Positions 28,819 through 38,392 are shown, numbered from the stretch's first letter. The stretch: 64,000 nucleotides of DNA from Gammaproteobacteria bacterium (GCA_029884455.1 JAOUHU010000001.1:124001-188000), one strand, 5' to 3'. Notes: generated by a model not told the origin, from the letters alone. A program made the numbers and translations.

Positions 28819-30056
28819 CTGTTGCGCTGCTTGTCGGGACCGCCGGCCTGACGGCAAATGCGGCTGAAATCGTGCCGGGCCATGCGGCCAGCGTCGGCGT
28901 GGATGTCGGCTACGTTGACGTTTCCGCATATTCTTCCTGGACCGAGGGATCGGCTGGCAAGCTACGCTATGGCGACTCCGGATTCACACTGAACCGCGCG
29001 TTCATCGACTATCGCGGTCGCTGGACCGATACGCTGCACGCAAATATCGTGCTTGAGGCCTACGACGATGATATCGGCAACGCGATCGACTTCACGCAGG
29101 CCTATCTGGAATGGCGGCCGGTTCCGGGTACGGCGACCCGTTATCGCGCAAAACTTGGTGCATTTTATCCGCCCATATCGCTGGAGAATGTGGATGCCGC
29201 CTGGAGCAGCCCTTATACGGCGAGTTCCTCGGCAATCAATTCATGGATTGCCGAGGAAATCCGGACCCTGGGTGCTGAACTTGCAGTTACGCGCCGGCCC
29301 GCATCGCTGGGTGGCGCGCACGCTTTCTCGATTGAAGTCGCAGCGTTCCAGGGTAATGACCCGGCTGGCTCACTGCTCGCATGGAAAGGCTGGTCAGTGC
29401 ATGACCGGCAGTCACGCTTCAATGACGAACTGCCGTTGCCACCGCTGCCACAAATTCAGCCTGGCATGATGTTTGAAAAACAGGATCCCTGGGTTGCCCC
29501 GTTTCGCGAGGTCGATGGTCGCACTGGCTACTATACGAACGTTGAGTGGCGCTATGCCGAGAAACTACTGTTGCGGACAGGCTGCTACGACAACCGTGCG
29601 GATCCAACGGCAATTGAGGATGGTCAATATGCCTGGTACACGGAATTTACACATGCAGGCCTGCAAACCACTTTTCCCGGAGCAATCGGGCTGGTTGCGC
29701 AGTGGATGACCGGTGCGACGGTGATGGGACCGAGAATGTACAGCAATGGCGCGCACGCTGTTGACGCGGAATACGAAAGTTACTTTGCTTTGCTGAGCAA
29801 GGCGTACGGCAGGCATCGCTGGTCATTCCGCTATGATAATTTCGCGGTATCGCAAAGCGACCAGACTCCGCAAGACAACAATGCCGAAAGTGGTCATGCG
29901 TCAACGCTTGCCTATCAGGTCGGTCTGGCGGAGAAACTCAGCCTGGTCGCGGAATGGATCAGTATCAAGACCCATCGCCCTGCATGGAGCTACTTTGCCC
30001 TGGCACCAGGCGAGGTTGAGACACAGTTTCAGCTGACTCTGCGACTTCGTCTTTAG
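28803..30056 (+). CDS. Outer-membrane porin-like beta-barrel protein
   Basis: The GTG-started product (417 aa) has a signal peptide (cleavage near ANA/AEIV). Alternating amphipathic strands then end in a typical C-terminal strand FQLTLRLRL. Internal tracts such as RFIDYRGRWTDTLHANIVLEAYD-like patterns look like phosphate-selective porin or OprO/P relatives. It overlaps the cupredoxin gene, so both probably act in the envelope together. The transported solute is unknown. Confidence 0.75.
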   Translation: MVRVLTVALLVGTAGLTANAAEIVPGHAASVGVDVGYVDVSAYSSWTEGSAGKLRYGDSGFTLNRAFIDYRGRWTDTLHANIVLEAYDDDIGNAIDFTQAYLEWRPVPGTATRYRAKLGAFYPPISLENVDAAWSSPYTASSSAINSWIAEEIRTLGAELAVTRRPASLGGAHAFSIEVAAFQGNDPAGSLLAWKGWSVHDRQSRFNDELPLPPLPQIQPGMMFEKQDPWVAPFREVDGRTGYYTNVEWRYAEKLLLRTGCYDNRADPTAIEDGQYAWYTEFTHAGLQTTFPGAIGLVAQWMTGATVMGPRMYSNGAHAVDAEYESYFALLSKAYGRHRWSFRYDNFAVSQSDQTPQDNNAESGHASTLAYQVGLAEKLSLVAEWISIKTHRPAWSYFALAPGEVETQFQLTLRLRL

Positions 30057-30168
30057 ATCGTCCCTTCGAAATTCTCCAAACGAAGTCGACGGGCAAGAAA
30101 ATTAAAAGCCGGGGCTCAACAGGCGCAAGTTGTACAATGCCAGGCAGCCAGTACCGTGGAGCAAGATT

Positions 30169-31710
30169 GTGACGCCATCGCAACCGCACTCGAAACACGA
30201 CTACGAAGTTGGGCAAGACAATATCCGTGTCCTCGGTCTCGATATGCACAAACCGGTTTTCATGGTGTCGGCAGCACTGGTCGTCGCATTCGTGGTCGGC
30301 ACCCTGATGTTTCTCGATTCGGCTGGCGCGGCTTTCTCGGAGTTGCGCATATGGATTACAACCAAGTTTGACTGGCTGTTCATGATCTCAATGAACATAT
30401 TCGTGCTGTTCAGCCTGTTCATTGCATGTAGCAGGCTGGGCAATGTGCGTCTCGGAGGGGCAGACGCAAAGCCGCGCTACGGCTACATGGGCTGGCTGTC
30501 GATGTTGTTTGCTGCAGGAGTAGGAATCGGGCTCATGTTCTACGGCGTGCTCGAGCCGGTGACGCATACGCTGCATCCGCCGCTAGGAGTCGATCCAGCC
30601 GATCAGCGTGCGGCCATGGCGGCTGGCATGTCGGCGGCAATTTTACACTGGGGCCTGCATGCCTGGGGCGTATACGCCGTTGTCGGTCTGGCGCTCGCTT
30701 TTTTCTGTTTTAACCGTGGCTTGCCGCTGGTGATGCGGTCAGCTTTTTTTCCGCTGCTCGGCAATCGTGTCAGGGGCGGATTCGGGCACGTCGTAGACGT
30801 GACCGCGGTGCTGGCAACCGTTTTTGGTCTGGCGACCTCCCTTGGCCTTGGTGCGGAACAATTGGCAGGCGGACTCAAGTACCTGTTCGACATAGAGCCT
30901 CGCAGTTCGATCAAAGTTGTGCTTATTACAGCCATTATCGCCATTGCGGTGGCCTCGGTGGTAGCGGGTCTCGACAAAGGCGTGAAGCTGCTGAGCGAAA
31001 TCAACATGGCCATGGCCGGCTTGCTGTTGCTTTTCATCATCGTCGCCGGCCCCAGCATTTTCATCCTGAAAACGATGCTCGTATCGGTCGTTGATTATGC
31101 TCGCCACCTGATACCGCTGAGCAACTGGATCGGGCGCGAAGACGCAGCGTTTTATCATGGCTGGTCGACATTCTATTGGGCCTGGTGGATTGCCTGGTCA
31201 CCGTTTGTTGGCATGTTTATTGCGCGTATCAGCTATGGGCGAACTGCCAGGGAGTTTGTTACCTGGGTATTGTTAATTCCGACCCTCATCGGCGTCATCT
31301 GGATGTCGACGCTCGGTGGTACCGCCTTGCACCAACTCATTGTCGGAGGCTACCAGGGGGTCGCCGAGGCGGTACCCGAACTTGCGTTATTCAAGATGCT
31401 GGAGGGATTGCCGTTCACCAGCTTCGTATCGACCGGCGCGTTATTCTTGATCGCGATTTTCTTTGTAACCTCCGCTGATTCCGGCTCACTGGTGGTCGAT
31501 ACAATAACGGCGGGCGGAAAAATGGATTCCCCCGCGATGCAGCGCGTGTTCTGGTGTGCACTGGTGGGCCTGGTTGCGACCGTGCTCCTGCTCGGAGGCG
31601 GCATCAACTCCTTACAGGCGCTCGTAATATCGGTAGGGCTACCATTTTGTATCGTGCTGTTGTTCATGTGCGCAAGCTTGTACAAAGGCTTGCGCGAGGA
31701 ACTCAGCTAG
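30169..31710 (+). CDS. BCCT-family betaine/carnitine transporter
   Basis: This 513-aa, 12-helix transporter has the BCCT core signature YHGWSTFYWAWWIAWSPFVG and MFIARISYGRT at about residues 325-355, with the substrate tryptophan cluster intact. The family imports glycine betaine, carnitine, choline or gamma-butyrobetaine by sodium or proton symport, or by exchange (CaiT). The GTG at 30169 is chosen because GGAG lies 7 bases upstream; an in-frame TTG at 30130 is less likely. As the first gene of a 34-kb quaternary-amine region it is the obvious uptake system. Its stop overlaps the stop of a convergent aldolase-like gene by 4 bases. Confidence 0.93.
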   Translation: MTPSQPHSKHDYEVGQDNIRVLGLDMHKPVFMVSAALVVAFVVGTLMFLDSAGAAFSELRIWITTKFDWLFMISMNIFVLFSLFIACSRLGNVRLGGADAKPRYGYMGWLSMLFAAGVGIGLMFYGVLEPVTHTLHPPLGVDPADQRAAMAAGMSAAILHWGLHAWGVYAVVGLALAFFCFNRGLPLVMRSAFFPLLGNRVRGGFGHVVDVTAVLATVFGLATSLGLGAEQLAGGLKYLFDIEPRSSIKVVLITAIIAIAVASVVAGLDKGVKLLSEINMAMAGLLLLFIIVAGPSIFILKTMLVSVVDYARHLIPLSNWIGREDAAFYHGWSTFYWAWWIAWSPFVGMFIARISYGRTAREFVTWVLLIPTLIGVIWMSTLGGTALHQLIVGGYQGVAEAVPELALFKMLEGLPFTSFVSTGALFLIAIFFVTSADSGSLVVDTITAGGKMDSPAMQRVFWCALVGLVATVLLLGGGINSLQALVISVGLPFCIVLLFMCASLYKGLREELS

Positions 31711-32477
31711 TCGCGATAGTCAGGTGCGCGTGCATCCAGCAGCCTGAGCAACGCAGGCCACTCGTATTTTCCGTGTGGGAAAAGGACGTACTGTGAGGCC
31801 GCACTGTGACAGACATCGGCCGGAACGACGCGATACTTTGCGCCGCTCGACATCACCTGGATCTGTACCTTGCAGGAGCGCTCCAGGTAATACATCAGCA
31901 TGAATGCCTCAGCCACCGTCGCACCGCAGGTCAGCAATCCGTGATTGCGTAGGATCATCACGTGCTTATCGCCGAGATCGGTCGCAAGCCGCTGGCGTTC
32001 ATCGAGCGATGTCGATAAGCCCTCGTAATCGTGGTAGGCGACCTGCTCAAAATACGGCATCGAGTCCTGCACCAGCGGCAGCAGACCGTCTTCGAGCGCC
32101 GACACGGCGAGCCCATACTCGGAATGGCTGTGCAGCACGCAACTTACGTCCGGTCTCGCTGCATGGATCGCACTATGGATGATAAAACCGGTCAGATTGA
32201 CGTCATCGAATTCGCTGCGTGCCGATCCCGGATCAATAACATTGCCGTCGAGGTCCAGCAAGACCAGGTTGGATGCGGTTATTTCGTCGTGGCGCAGGCC
32301 AAAACGATTGATCAGGAATGTCTCCGTGCCCGGCACCTTGGCAGTGATGTGATTCCAGATAATGTCAGAAAAGCCGAACATGTCGGCGAGCCGGTAGCAC
32401 GCGGCGAGATCGACGCGGGATTGCCACTCGCTCGCGGAATACTTCAGCTTACCTTGTCTTTCTGTTGCATTAGCCAT
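31707..32477 (-). CDS. Class II aldolase/adducin family protein
   Basis: The 256-aa protein shows VLHSHSEYG as the metal-binding His pair and RNHGLLTCGATVAEAF near residue 185, matching the class II aldolase/adducin family. Catalysis by retro-aldol or decarboxylation of a small hydroxy acid is possible; this subfamily is uncharacterised. Its 5' end overlaps the 3' end of the LysR gene by 34 bases, so the two are one transcript. A role in side-product handling within the betaine/carnitine region is only a guess. Confidence 0.85.
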   Translation of the reverse strand: MANATERQGKLKYSASEWQSRVDLAACYRLADMFGFSDIIWNHITAKVPGTETFLINRFGLRHDEITASNLVLLDLDGNVIDPGSARSEFDDVNLTGFIIHSAIHAARPDVSCVLHSHSEYGLAVSALEDGLLPLVQDSMPYFEQVAYHDYEGLSTSLDERQRLATDLGDKHVMILRNHGLLTCGATVAEAFMLMYYLERSCKVQIQVMSSGAKYRVVPADVCHSAASQYVLFPHGKYEWPALLRLLDARAPDYRD

Positions 32478-33334
32478 TCTTTAAATGCTCGGACGCTGCT
32501 GCGTTGCAGGTTCTGCTTCGGGCAGACAACATAGTATGCGAAATCGCTGCGCAAGGTCGATGCGAAAGGTCGCACCAGCCGTCCAGCCTCAAGATGATCC
32601 GCGACAAAGGGTGTTGATCCGAGGGCTATGCCGAGGCCATTCACGGCTGCCTGCGTCAGCACGTTGGTGTCATCCATGACGGTACCGCGCCTCGGGTCGA
32701 TGTCAGTGACGCCGGCGAGCCTGAGCCAGTCCGTCCAGTTCTGAAAGTCGGCGTCATGTAGCAGCGTGTGGTAGCGAAGATTACGGACATCGGTCAAGGC
32801 ATGCTCACCACGCATGTGGCTCGGTGCGCACACCGGGAAAAAATCGATGCTTAGCAATTTGTCAGCAATGACACCAGGCCAGTCACCCTTGCCATAGGTA
32901 ATGGCGAGGTCGATGGCCTGGCGTGCGAAGTCGGCTGGTTCGTTTGAATGCCGCAGCGACAAATCGACGCGTGGGTGCTTGCGGCGAAAGTCCTCGAGCC
33001 GGGGCGAAAGCCACTTCGCCGCAAACGACGGCGCAAGCCGCACCGTAATCGCGGAGCCCGCTTTGCTGTCGGTAAGCTCCGCCACGGTATGACTGATTTC
33101 GTCGAAAGCGCTGCGCACAACGGGCAACAGAGCCTTCCCGGCCAGCGTCAATTCAAGGGCCCGCGGCTGGCGCAAAAATAATGCCTTGCCGAGGTGTGTT
33201 TCCAGCGACTTGACCTGGTGAGAAATAGCCGCCTGGGTCACGCGCAATTCGGCGGCAGCCAGCGTAAAGCTCAGGTGTCGGCCGGCGGCCTCAAAGGCTC
33301 GCAGGCTGGTCAGTGGGGGCAGGCGATGCGGCAA
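32444..33334 (-). CDS. LysR-type regulator, GcvA-like
   Basis: This 296-aa regulator has a GcvA-type N-terminus: PPLTSLRAFEAAGRHLSFT, helix-turn-helix ELRVTQAAISHQVKSLE, then ALFLRQPRALELT. A periplasmic-binding-type effector domain follows. GcvA-like proteins control glycine cleavage and one-carbon genes. It is divergent from mttB, and a perfect palindrome with the GcvA core CTAAT lies 17 bp before its start codon. Control of the demethylation pathway, perhaps with glycine or a methylated glycine as signal, is inferred. Confidence 0.9.
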   Translation of the reverse strand: MPHRLPPLTSLRAFEAAGRHLSFTLAAAELRVTQAAISHQVKSLETHLGKALFLRQPRALELTLAGKALLPVVRSAFDEISHTVAELTDSKAGSAITVRLAPSFAAKWLSPRLEDFRRKHPRVDLSLRHSNEPADFARQAIDLAITYGKGDWPGVIADKLLSIDFFPVCAPSHMRGEHALTDVRNLRYHTLLHDADFQNWTDWLRLAGVTDIDPRRGTVMDDTNVLTQAAVNGLGIALGSTPFVADHLEAGRLVRPFASTLRSDFAYYVVCPKQNLQRSSVRAFKEWLMQQKDKVS

Positions 33335-33350
33335 GATTCGGGTACTCTGT

Positions 33351-33367
33351 CATTAGATTTCCTAATG
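33351..33367. promoter_or_regulatory. LysR/GcvA-type binding site
   Basis: CATTAG-ATTTC-CTAATG is a perfect 6-bp inverted repeat with the T-N11-A spacing used by LysR proteins. Its half-sites carry CTAAT, the core recognised by E. coli GcvA. It lies in the 126-bp region between the LysR gene and mttB and can serve autoregulation and mttB control. Confidence 0.72.
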
Positions 33368-33460
33368 TATGGTACAACAGAATTCAATTGCTGCCATAGC
33401 CGGTCGCGCTGAAAATCGGCCGCAAATTAATGGCTTGGCACTAAACAAGGCGGCTCAATC

Positions 33461-35005
33461 ATGGCACGACGATCGGGTGGACGAGAGGCACGCAAGGCCC
33501 TGCGCAGCGCACCGCTGGCCGAAGACACCAAACCGGTCCATCCGGGCGAGAGTGGCGGCCAGTACCGTCCGTTGACCGAGGCCGGCATCGCCGCCATCAA
33601 CGACAATGTATTTCGCATCCTCGCCGAAGTCGGCTTCAACGACGCAACTCCGCATTGCATCGAGACCTGCGTGGCGGTCGGTGCTGTCATGGGTAACGAC
33701 GGTCGTCTGCGCATGCCGCAGGACGTGGTGGAGAACGCGCTCGACCTTGCGGCACGCAACCTGACACTGTATGCGCAGGATCCGAAATACGACCTGGACC
33801 TGCGCGGCTCGCGCGTGCATTTCGCCACCGCGGGCGCCGCGGTGATGATCGCGGAGCCACTCAAGAACAGCTACCGCGATTCGACCGCGCAGGATCTCTA
33901 TGACATGGCGCGCATAGTCGATAACTGCGAACACATTCATATGTTCCAGCGCATGTGCGTGTTGCGTGATATTGGCAACACCTACGAGATGGACCTGAAC
34001 ACGACCTACTGCTCGGTGTCCGGAACCAGCAAACATGTCGGCGCAAGCTGGGCCAACCCGCACAACCTCGGCAAGGCGCTGGAAATGCTGCACATCATTG
34101 CCGGTGGTGAAGAACAATGGCGAGCGCGACCATTTGTCAGCCAGTCAAACTGTTTCGTCGTACCACCGATGAAGTTTGCGCAAGATGCGCTGGAGTGCCT
34201 GCGGGTTGCCGTCGAGGGTGGCATGCCGGTGTTGCTGTTGTCGGCTGGGCAGGCGGGCGCAACCACGCCGGCTTGCCTCGCAGGTGCTGTATCGCAGGCC
34301 TGGGCCGAAGTGCTCGGCGGGCTGGTGTACCTGAATGCAATCAAACCCGGTGCGCCTGCGATTCTCGGTGCCTGGCCGTTCGTTTCCGACCTGCGTACCG
34401 GTGCCATGAGTGGTGGCTCGCCGGAGCAGGGTTTGTTGTCAGCGGCTTGCGCGCAGATGGGTCTTTATTACGATTTGCCGTTTGGCACCGCGAGCGGCAT
34501 GTCGGATTCGAAATTCCCCGATTACCAGGCCGGCGCGGAGCGCGCCTATACGCTGGTGCCTCCGGCCTTGTCCGGCGCGAATCTCATTTACGAAGCCGCT
34601 GGCATGTACGCCAGCCTGCTGGGCGCCTGCCCCGAGAGTCTGTTGCTGGACAACGATGTGCTTGGCGCCGTGCTGCGCGTAACCCGTGGCATCGAGGTGA
34701 ATGAAAAGACCTTGAGTTTCGACAGCGTCCGCGATATATGCCTCGGCGGAACCGGGCATTACCTGGGATCGGACCAGACGCTTGCAGTAATGCAAAGCGA
34801 GTATATTTACCCGGAGTTCGCGGATCGCAGCAGCCCGAACGTCTGGGAACAATCGGGCAAACCCGTATTGCTGCATAAGGCTATCGAACGGCGCGACGAA
34901 ATTCTCGCCACATACTTTCCAAAACACATTTCGGATGAGACTGACCGAAAAATTCGTGAGCAATTTCCAATTGCTCTGACGCCACAAGCAACAGGACGCG
35001 GCTGA
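33461..35005 (+). CDS. mttB: Non-pyrrolysine MttB-family corrinoid methyltransferase (copy 1)
   Basis: This 514-aa protein belongs to the trimethylamine methyltransferase superfamily throughout (for example YCSVSGTSKHVGASWANP and GLPYDLP-like GLYYDLPFGTASGMSDSKFPDYQ). The frame has no internal TAG, so no pyrrolysine is used. Non-Pyl relatives transfer a methyl group from glycine betaine (MtgB), proline betaine (MtpB), carnitine (MtcB) or gamma-butyrobetaine (MtyB) to a corrinoid protein. Here the corrinoid protein gene follows after one base. Glycine betaine is the most likely substrate given the downstream dimethylglycine and sarcosine enzymes. The N-terminus is rich in Arg (MARRSGGREARKALR). 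Confidence 0.92.
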   Translation: MARRSGGREARKALRSAPLAEDTKPVHPGESGGQYRPLTEAGIAAINDNVFRILAEVGFNDATPHCIETCVAVGAVMGNDGRLRMPQDVVENALDLAARNLTLYAQDPKYDLDLRGSRVHFATAGAAVMIAEPLKNSYRDSTAQDLYDMARIVDNCEHIHMFQRMCVLRDIGNTYEMDLNTTYCSVSGTSKHVGASWANPHNLGKALEMLHIIAGGEEQWRARPFVSQSNCFVVPPMKFAQDALECLRVAVEGGMPVLLLSAGQAGATTPACLAGAVSQAWAEVLGGLVYLNAIKPGAPAILGAWPFVSDLRTGAMSGGSPEQGLLSAACAQMGLYYDLPFGTASGMSDSKFPDYQAGAERAYTLVPPALSGANLIYEAAGMYASLLGACPESLLLDNDVLGAVLRVTRGIEVNEKTLSFDSVRDICLGGTGHYLGSDQTLAVMQSEYIYPEFADRSSPNVWEQSGKPVLLHKAIERRDEILATYFPKHISDETDRKIREQFPIALTPQATGRG

Positions 35006-35006
35006 C

Positions 35007-35708
35007 ATGACTGACGACGATAATGACGATATTGACCTGAAGGCGCTTTCCGACGAAGAACTCGTCGAGCAGATGCACGACGATCTCTATGATGGCCTGC
35101 TGGAGGAGATCGTCGAAGGTACGGAGATCCTGCTGGAGCGTGGTTGGGGACCGGAGAAAGTGCTGAATGACGCTTTGGTTGGCGGCATGACGATAGTTGG
35201 TGTCGACTTTCGCGATGGCATCCTGTTCGTGCCCGAGGTGTTGCTCGCCGCGAACGCGATGAAAGGTGGCATGGCGGTGCTCAAACCGCTGCTGGCGGAG
35301 ACCGGTGCCAAACCAGTTGGCAAGATGGTGATCGGCACGGTCAAAGGCGACATCCACGACATCGGCAAGAACCTGGTCAGCATGATGATGGAAGGCGCCG
35401 GTTTTGAGGTCATCAATCTCGGCATCAACAATCCGGTAGAGAAATATCTCGCTGCACTCGAAGAGCACAAGCCGGACATACTCGGCATGTCGGCGTTGCT
35501 GACCACAACCATGCCGTACATGAAGGTGGTTATCGACACCATGGTCGAGAAGGGCATTCGGGACGACTACATCGTACTCGTTGGTGGTGCGCCCTTGAAC
35601 GAGGAGTTCGGCATGGCGATTGGTGCCGACGCCTATTGCCGGGACGCCGGTGTAGCCGTTGAAACGGCGCTGGAGCTGATTGCCAAAAAGCGTGCCGGCG
35701 CCGGATAG
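35007..35708 (+). CDS. Corrinoid (B12-binding) methyl-carrier protein
   Basis: This 233-aa MttC/MtgC-type protein has an N-terminal helical cap (MDDLYDGLLEEIVEGTEILLERG-type pattern) and a C-terminal B12-binding fold. The lower-ligand motif GDIHDIGKN sits near residue 114, and the SxL...GG region is MSALLTTT and VGGAPLN. It accepts the methyl group from MttB and hands it to the folate methyltransferase. It is the only free-standing corrinoid carrier in the window, so both MttB copies may share it. Confidence 0.93.
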   Translation: MTDDDNDDIDLKALSDEELVEQMHDDLYDGLLEEIVEGTEILLERGWGPEKVLNDALVGGMTIVGVDFRDGILFVPEVLLAANAMKGGMAVLKPLLAETGAKPVGKMVIGTVKGDIHDIGKNLVSMMMEGAGFEVINLGINNPVEKYLAALEEHKPDILGMSALLTTTMPYMKVVIDTMVEKGIRDDYIVLVGGAPLNEEFGMAIGADAYCRDAGVAVETALELIAKKRAGAG

Positions 35709-35782
35709 GTGTAGCACGGAAGCCAACCATTCCGGTGTGATTTCTGGTAAAAGATAACGCTGATTATGGCCGGTGGCGTTGC

Positions 35783-37915
35783 ATGGGATCATTCTGGAAC
35801 GAACTGAAGCGGCGCAATGTGGTGCGCGTCGCGGTTGCCTATGCCCTGGTAGCGTGGGTTGCGCTGCAGGTTATCGACTTCGCATTGGAAGTTATCTCAG
35901 CGCCGCACTGGATCCTGCAGGTCAGCGCCTTGCTGGCCGGCATCGGTTTTCCGGCTGTGCTGGTATTCGCCTGGGTCTACGAGGTCACGCCCGAAGGCCT
36001 CAAGCTTGAAAAGGAGGTCAAGCGCGAGGTGTCCATTGCCCAGCAGACCGGGCGCAAGCTGGACCGGGCTATCATCGGCATCCTGGTGCTGGTGGTCGTT
36101 ACGTTGGGTTTACGCCTGTTCGTTTTTCCGGATGACAATGCGATCCGGTCCGACGCCGATCGATCGGGCGTTGAGTCGATTGCCGTGCTGCCATTCGAGG
36201 ATTATTCCGAGAACAGGGATCAGGAATATTTCTCCAAGGGTATCGCTGAGGAAATTCTGAACCTGCTGGCGAAGACCAATTCATTGCGGGTCGCCGCGCG
36301 AACCTCGTCGTTCGCGTTTGCCGGTGATGATACCGACATCCGCGAAATCGGCAGAAAACTGCAGGTGTCGACGGTGCTCGAAGGATCCATTCGCAAGGCC
36401 GGGCCAACCGTTCGAATAACCGCGCAATTGATCGACGTGGACAGCGGCTACCACCTGTGGTCGGAGACCTATGACCGCGATTTCGTCGATATTTTCAAGA
36501 TCCAGGACGAAATCGCCGCGTCCATCATCAATTCGCTGAAGGTGCACCTGCTGGGCGACGACAGTACGCCGGTCGTTTCCGAGCGAGCTGCGAACGTCGA
36601 TGCCTACAGCGCTTACCTGATTGGCCGTGAGCGCATGTCGCTAAGAACCCAGCAAGACATCATCGCCGCCCGCGAGCAGTTCGAGGAAGCGCTGCAGATT
36701 GACCCCGATTACGCGCCCGCCCATGTGCAACTGGCGCATGCCTGGTTATTGCTTGAGCAGGATCGCTTTGGTGGTGCTGACATGGATCGATCGCTGGTGG
36801 ACGCTGCGGTCAATCCGCACCTGTCGCGGGCGCTCGAGCTGGCGCCGGATCTTCCCGAGGCAGTCGCAGTACTGGGTTTTCAGCATCTGCGTCGTTTTCG
36901 ATATGCCGAGGCAGCGGCTGCCTTTGATCGTGCACTTACGCTGAATCCAAATTACGCCCTGGCATACAACTGGCGCGCGGACACCGCGTATGAGCAGGGC
37001 CGGTTTCTCGACATGCTGGCGGACAAGGAAAGGGCGTATGCACTGGACCCGATGTCGCTCGAGATCAGCGCCGATCTCGCCTACGAGTACCGCAGCTTTG
37101 GTCGGCCGGATGACGCGGATCGGGTGATCAAGCGCATGTTTGACCTGCATCCCGGGCATGTACTGGCGTACCAGGCTGCGCTGGACAATCTCGACGCAAT
37201 GGGGCACGAATCAGAAGCCGCCTTATTGGCCGAGCAGGCGATCGCTGCGCACCCGGATGATGCCAATTTCAAGGACTGGCTGGCTTACATGCTGCTGGAG
37301 ATGGGTTTGTTGGACGAGACGATTGCGATCGGGCTTGACGAACCGAATTTTACAGCATTCATGCTGCAGGGCCGTAACGCTGATGCCAAACTCGTGATTG
37401 ACAGGCAATTGCGCGAATCGAATCCGAGCGAACGCTGGCTTTTGAACGCGAGCTTTTACTCCGAAATAGTGGATGGAGCCGCAGGACGGCCGCAACGCGC
37501 TGCGCTGATGGCAAGATTGATCGCGAAACTCGATGCCGAAAAAAGACCGTGGAAAAATCGCTGCGCGCCATGGTTCGCAGACTCACTGCAGCAGGCGGGC
37601 TTCAACGATGAAGCCGACATAATTTTGGACGTGTGCCGGCAACGCTATGGGCAGCGCCTTGAGGCGGGCTATCTTTGTCCCTGCGAGTGGTTCGGCCTGG
37701 TGGTATTTACCTTGCTGGATAACGATATCGACCTCGCCGTACAACGTACCGAAAAGTGGCTGGACGATGGCGATTCTGCCTCGTTTGTGAAGATTCTGCC
37801 GGTATTCAAGCGCCTCGCCGACCGGCCTGAATATGCGTCGCTGCTGGCGCGAAACGACGCGGAAGTCGCCCGCGAGCGTGCGCATTACCTTGCCGTGCGC
37901 CAGGCACGAAACTAG
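35783..37915 (+). CDS. Membrane-anchored TolB-like/TPR protein
   Basis: The 710-aa protein has three N-terminal hydrophobic segments: VAVAYALVAWVALQVI, ISAPHWILQVSALLAGIGFPA, and AIIGILVLVVVTLGLRLFVF. A TolB/FlgO-like N domain follows (SIAVLPFEDYSENRDQEYFSKG...VLEGSIRKAG) at about residues 130-255, then at least five TPR-like repeats. Its start MGSFWNELKRRNVVRVA is typical of a large paralogous family in some gammaproteobacteria, often found with adenylate cyclase or kinase N-domains. It probably scaffolds a periplasmic complex. A link to betaine breakdown is not evident. Confidence 0.8.
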   Translation: MGSFWNELKRRNVVRVAVAYALVAWVALQVIDFALEVISAPHWILQVSALLAGIGFPAVLVFAWVYEVTPEGLKLEKEVKREVSIAQQTGRKLDRAIIGILVLVVVTLGLRLFVFPDDNAIRSDADRSGVESIAVLPFEDYSENRDQEYFSKGIAEEILNLLAKTNSLRVAARTSSFAFAGDDTDIREIGRKLQVSTVLEGSIRKAGPTVRITAQLIDVDSGYHLWSETYDRDFVDIFKIQDEIAASIINSLKVHLLGDDSTPVVSERAANVDAYSAYLIGRERMSLRTQQDIIAAREQFEEALQIDPDYAPAHVQLAHAWLLLEQDRFGGADMDRSLVDAAVNPHLSRALELAPDLPEAVAVLGFQHLRRFRYAEAAAAFDRALTLNPNYALAYNWRADTAYEQGRFLDMLADKERAYALDPMSLEISADLAYEYRSFGRPDDADRVIKRMFDLHPGHVLAYQAALDNLDAMGHESEAALLAEQAIAAHPDDANFKDWLAYMLLEMGLLDETIAIGLDEPNFTAFMLQGRNADAKLVIDRQLRESNPSERWLLNASFYSEIVDGAAGRPQRAALMARLIAKLDAEKRPWKNRCAPWFADSLQQAGFNDEADIILDVCRQRYGQRLEAGYLCPCEWFGLVVFTLLDNDIDLAVQRTEKWLDDGDSASFVKILPVFKRLADRPEYASLLARNDAEVARERAHYLAVRQARN

Positions 37916-37932
37916 GCCCGCACGAAGTCAGC

Positions 37933-38388
37933 TTGCAAATCCGACGTGATGATCTGTGCAGTGCGGCCGTCGTCGAACTGCTGAGAGAACATCTGGCAGA
38001 CGCGGCGCGGCAATCACCGCCGGGCAGTGTGCATGCGCTGGATCTCGCTGGCCTCCGCGGCGCCGATGTCACCTTCTGGTGCGCCTGGGACAAGTTCGAG
38101 CTGCTCGGGTTTGGCGCACTCAAGGAACTCGACGCCGCGCATGGCGAAGTCAAGTCCATGCGCACGGCCGCGGCACATCTTGGCCGGGGTGTTGCGTCAG
38201 CCATTCTCACGCAGCTGATCACCGAGGCAAGGTCGCGTCGTTACAGTCGGCTCAGTCTCGAAACCGGATCGGGCAAAGCATTTGAGCCGGCGCACCGGCT
38301 CTACGAGAAATTCGGCTTTCGTTTCTGTGGCCCGTTTGCCGCGTACAAAGAGGATCCGTTCAGCCGCTTCATGACCATGGAGCTGTAA
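37933..38388 (+). CDS. GNAT-family N-acetyltransferase
   Basis: The 151-aa protein shows the acetyl-CoA-binding GNAT core (KSMRTAAAHLGRGVASAIL, near residue 75) and the C-terminal LSLETGSGKAFEPAHRLYEKFGF. TTG at 37933 is the only reasonable start, 17 bases after the TPR gene. The acceptor is unknown; relatives include YhfO/PhnO-type small-molecule acetyltransferases. Confidence 0.85.
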   Translation: MQIRRDDLCSAAVVELLREHLADAARQSPPGSVHALDLAGLRGADVTFWCAWDKFELLGFGALKELDAAHGEVKSMRTAAAHLGRGVASAILTQLITEARSRRYSRLSLETGSGKAFEPAHRLYEKFGFRFCGPFAAYKEDPFSRFMTMEL

Positions 38389-38392
38389 GCAA

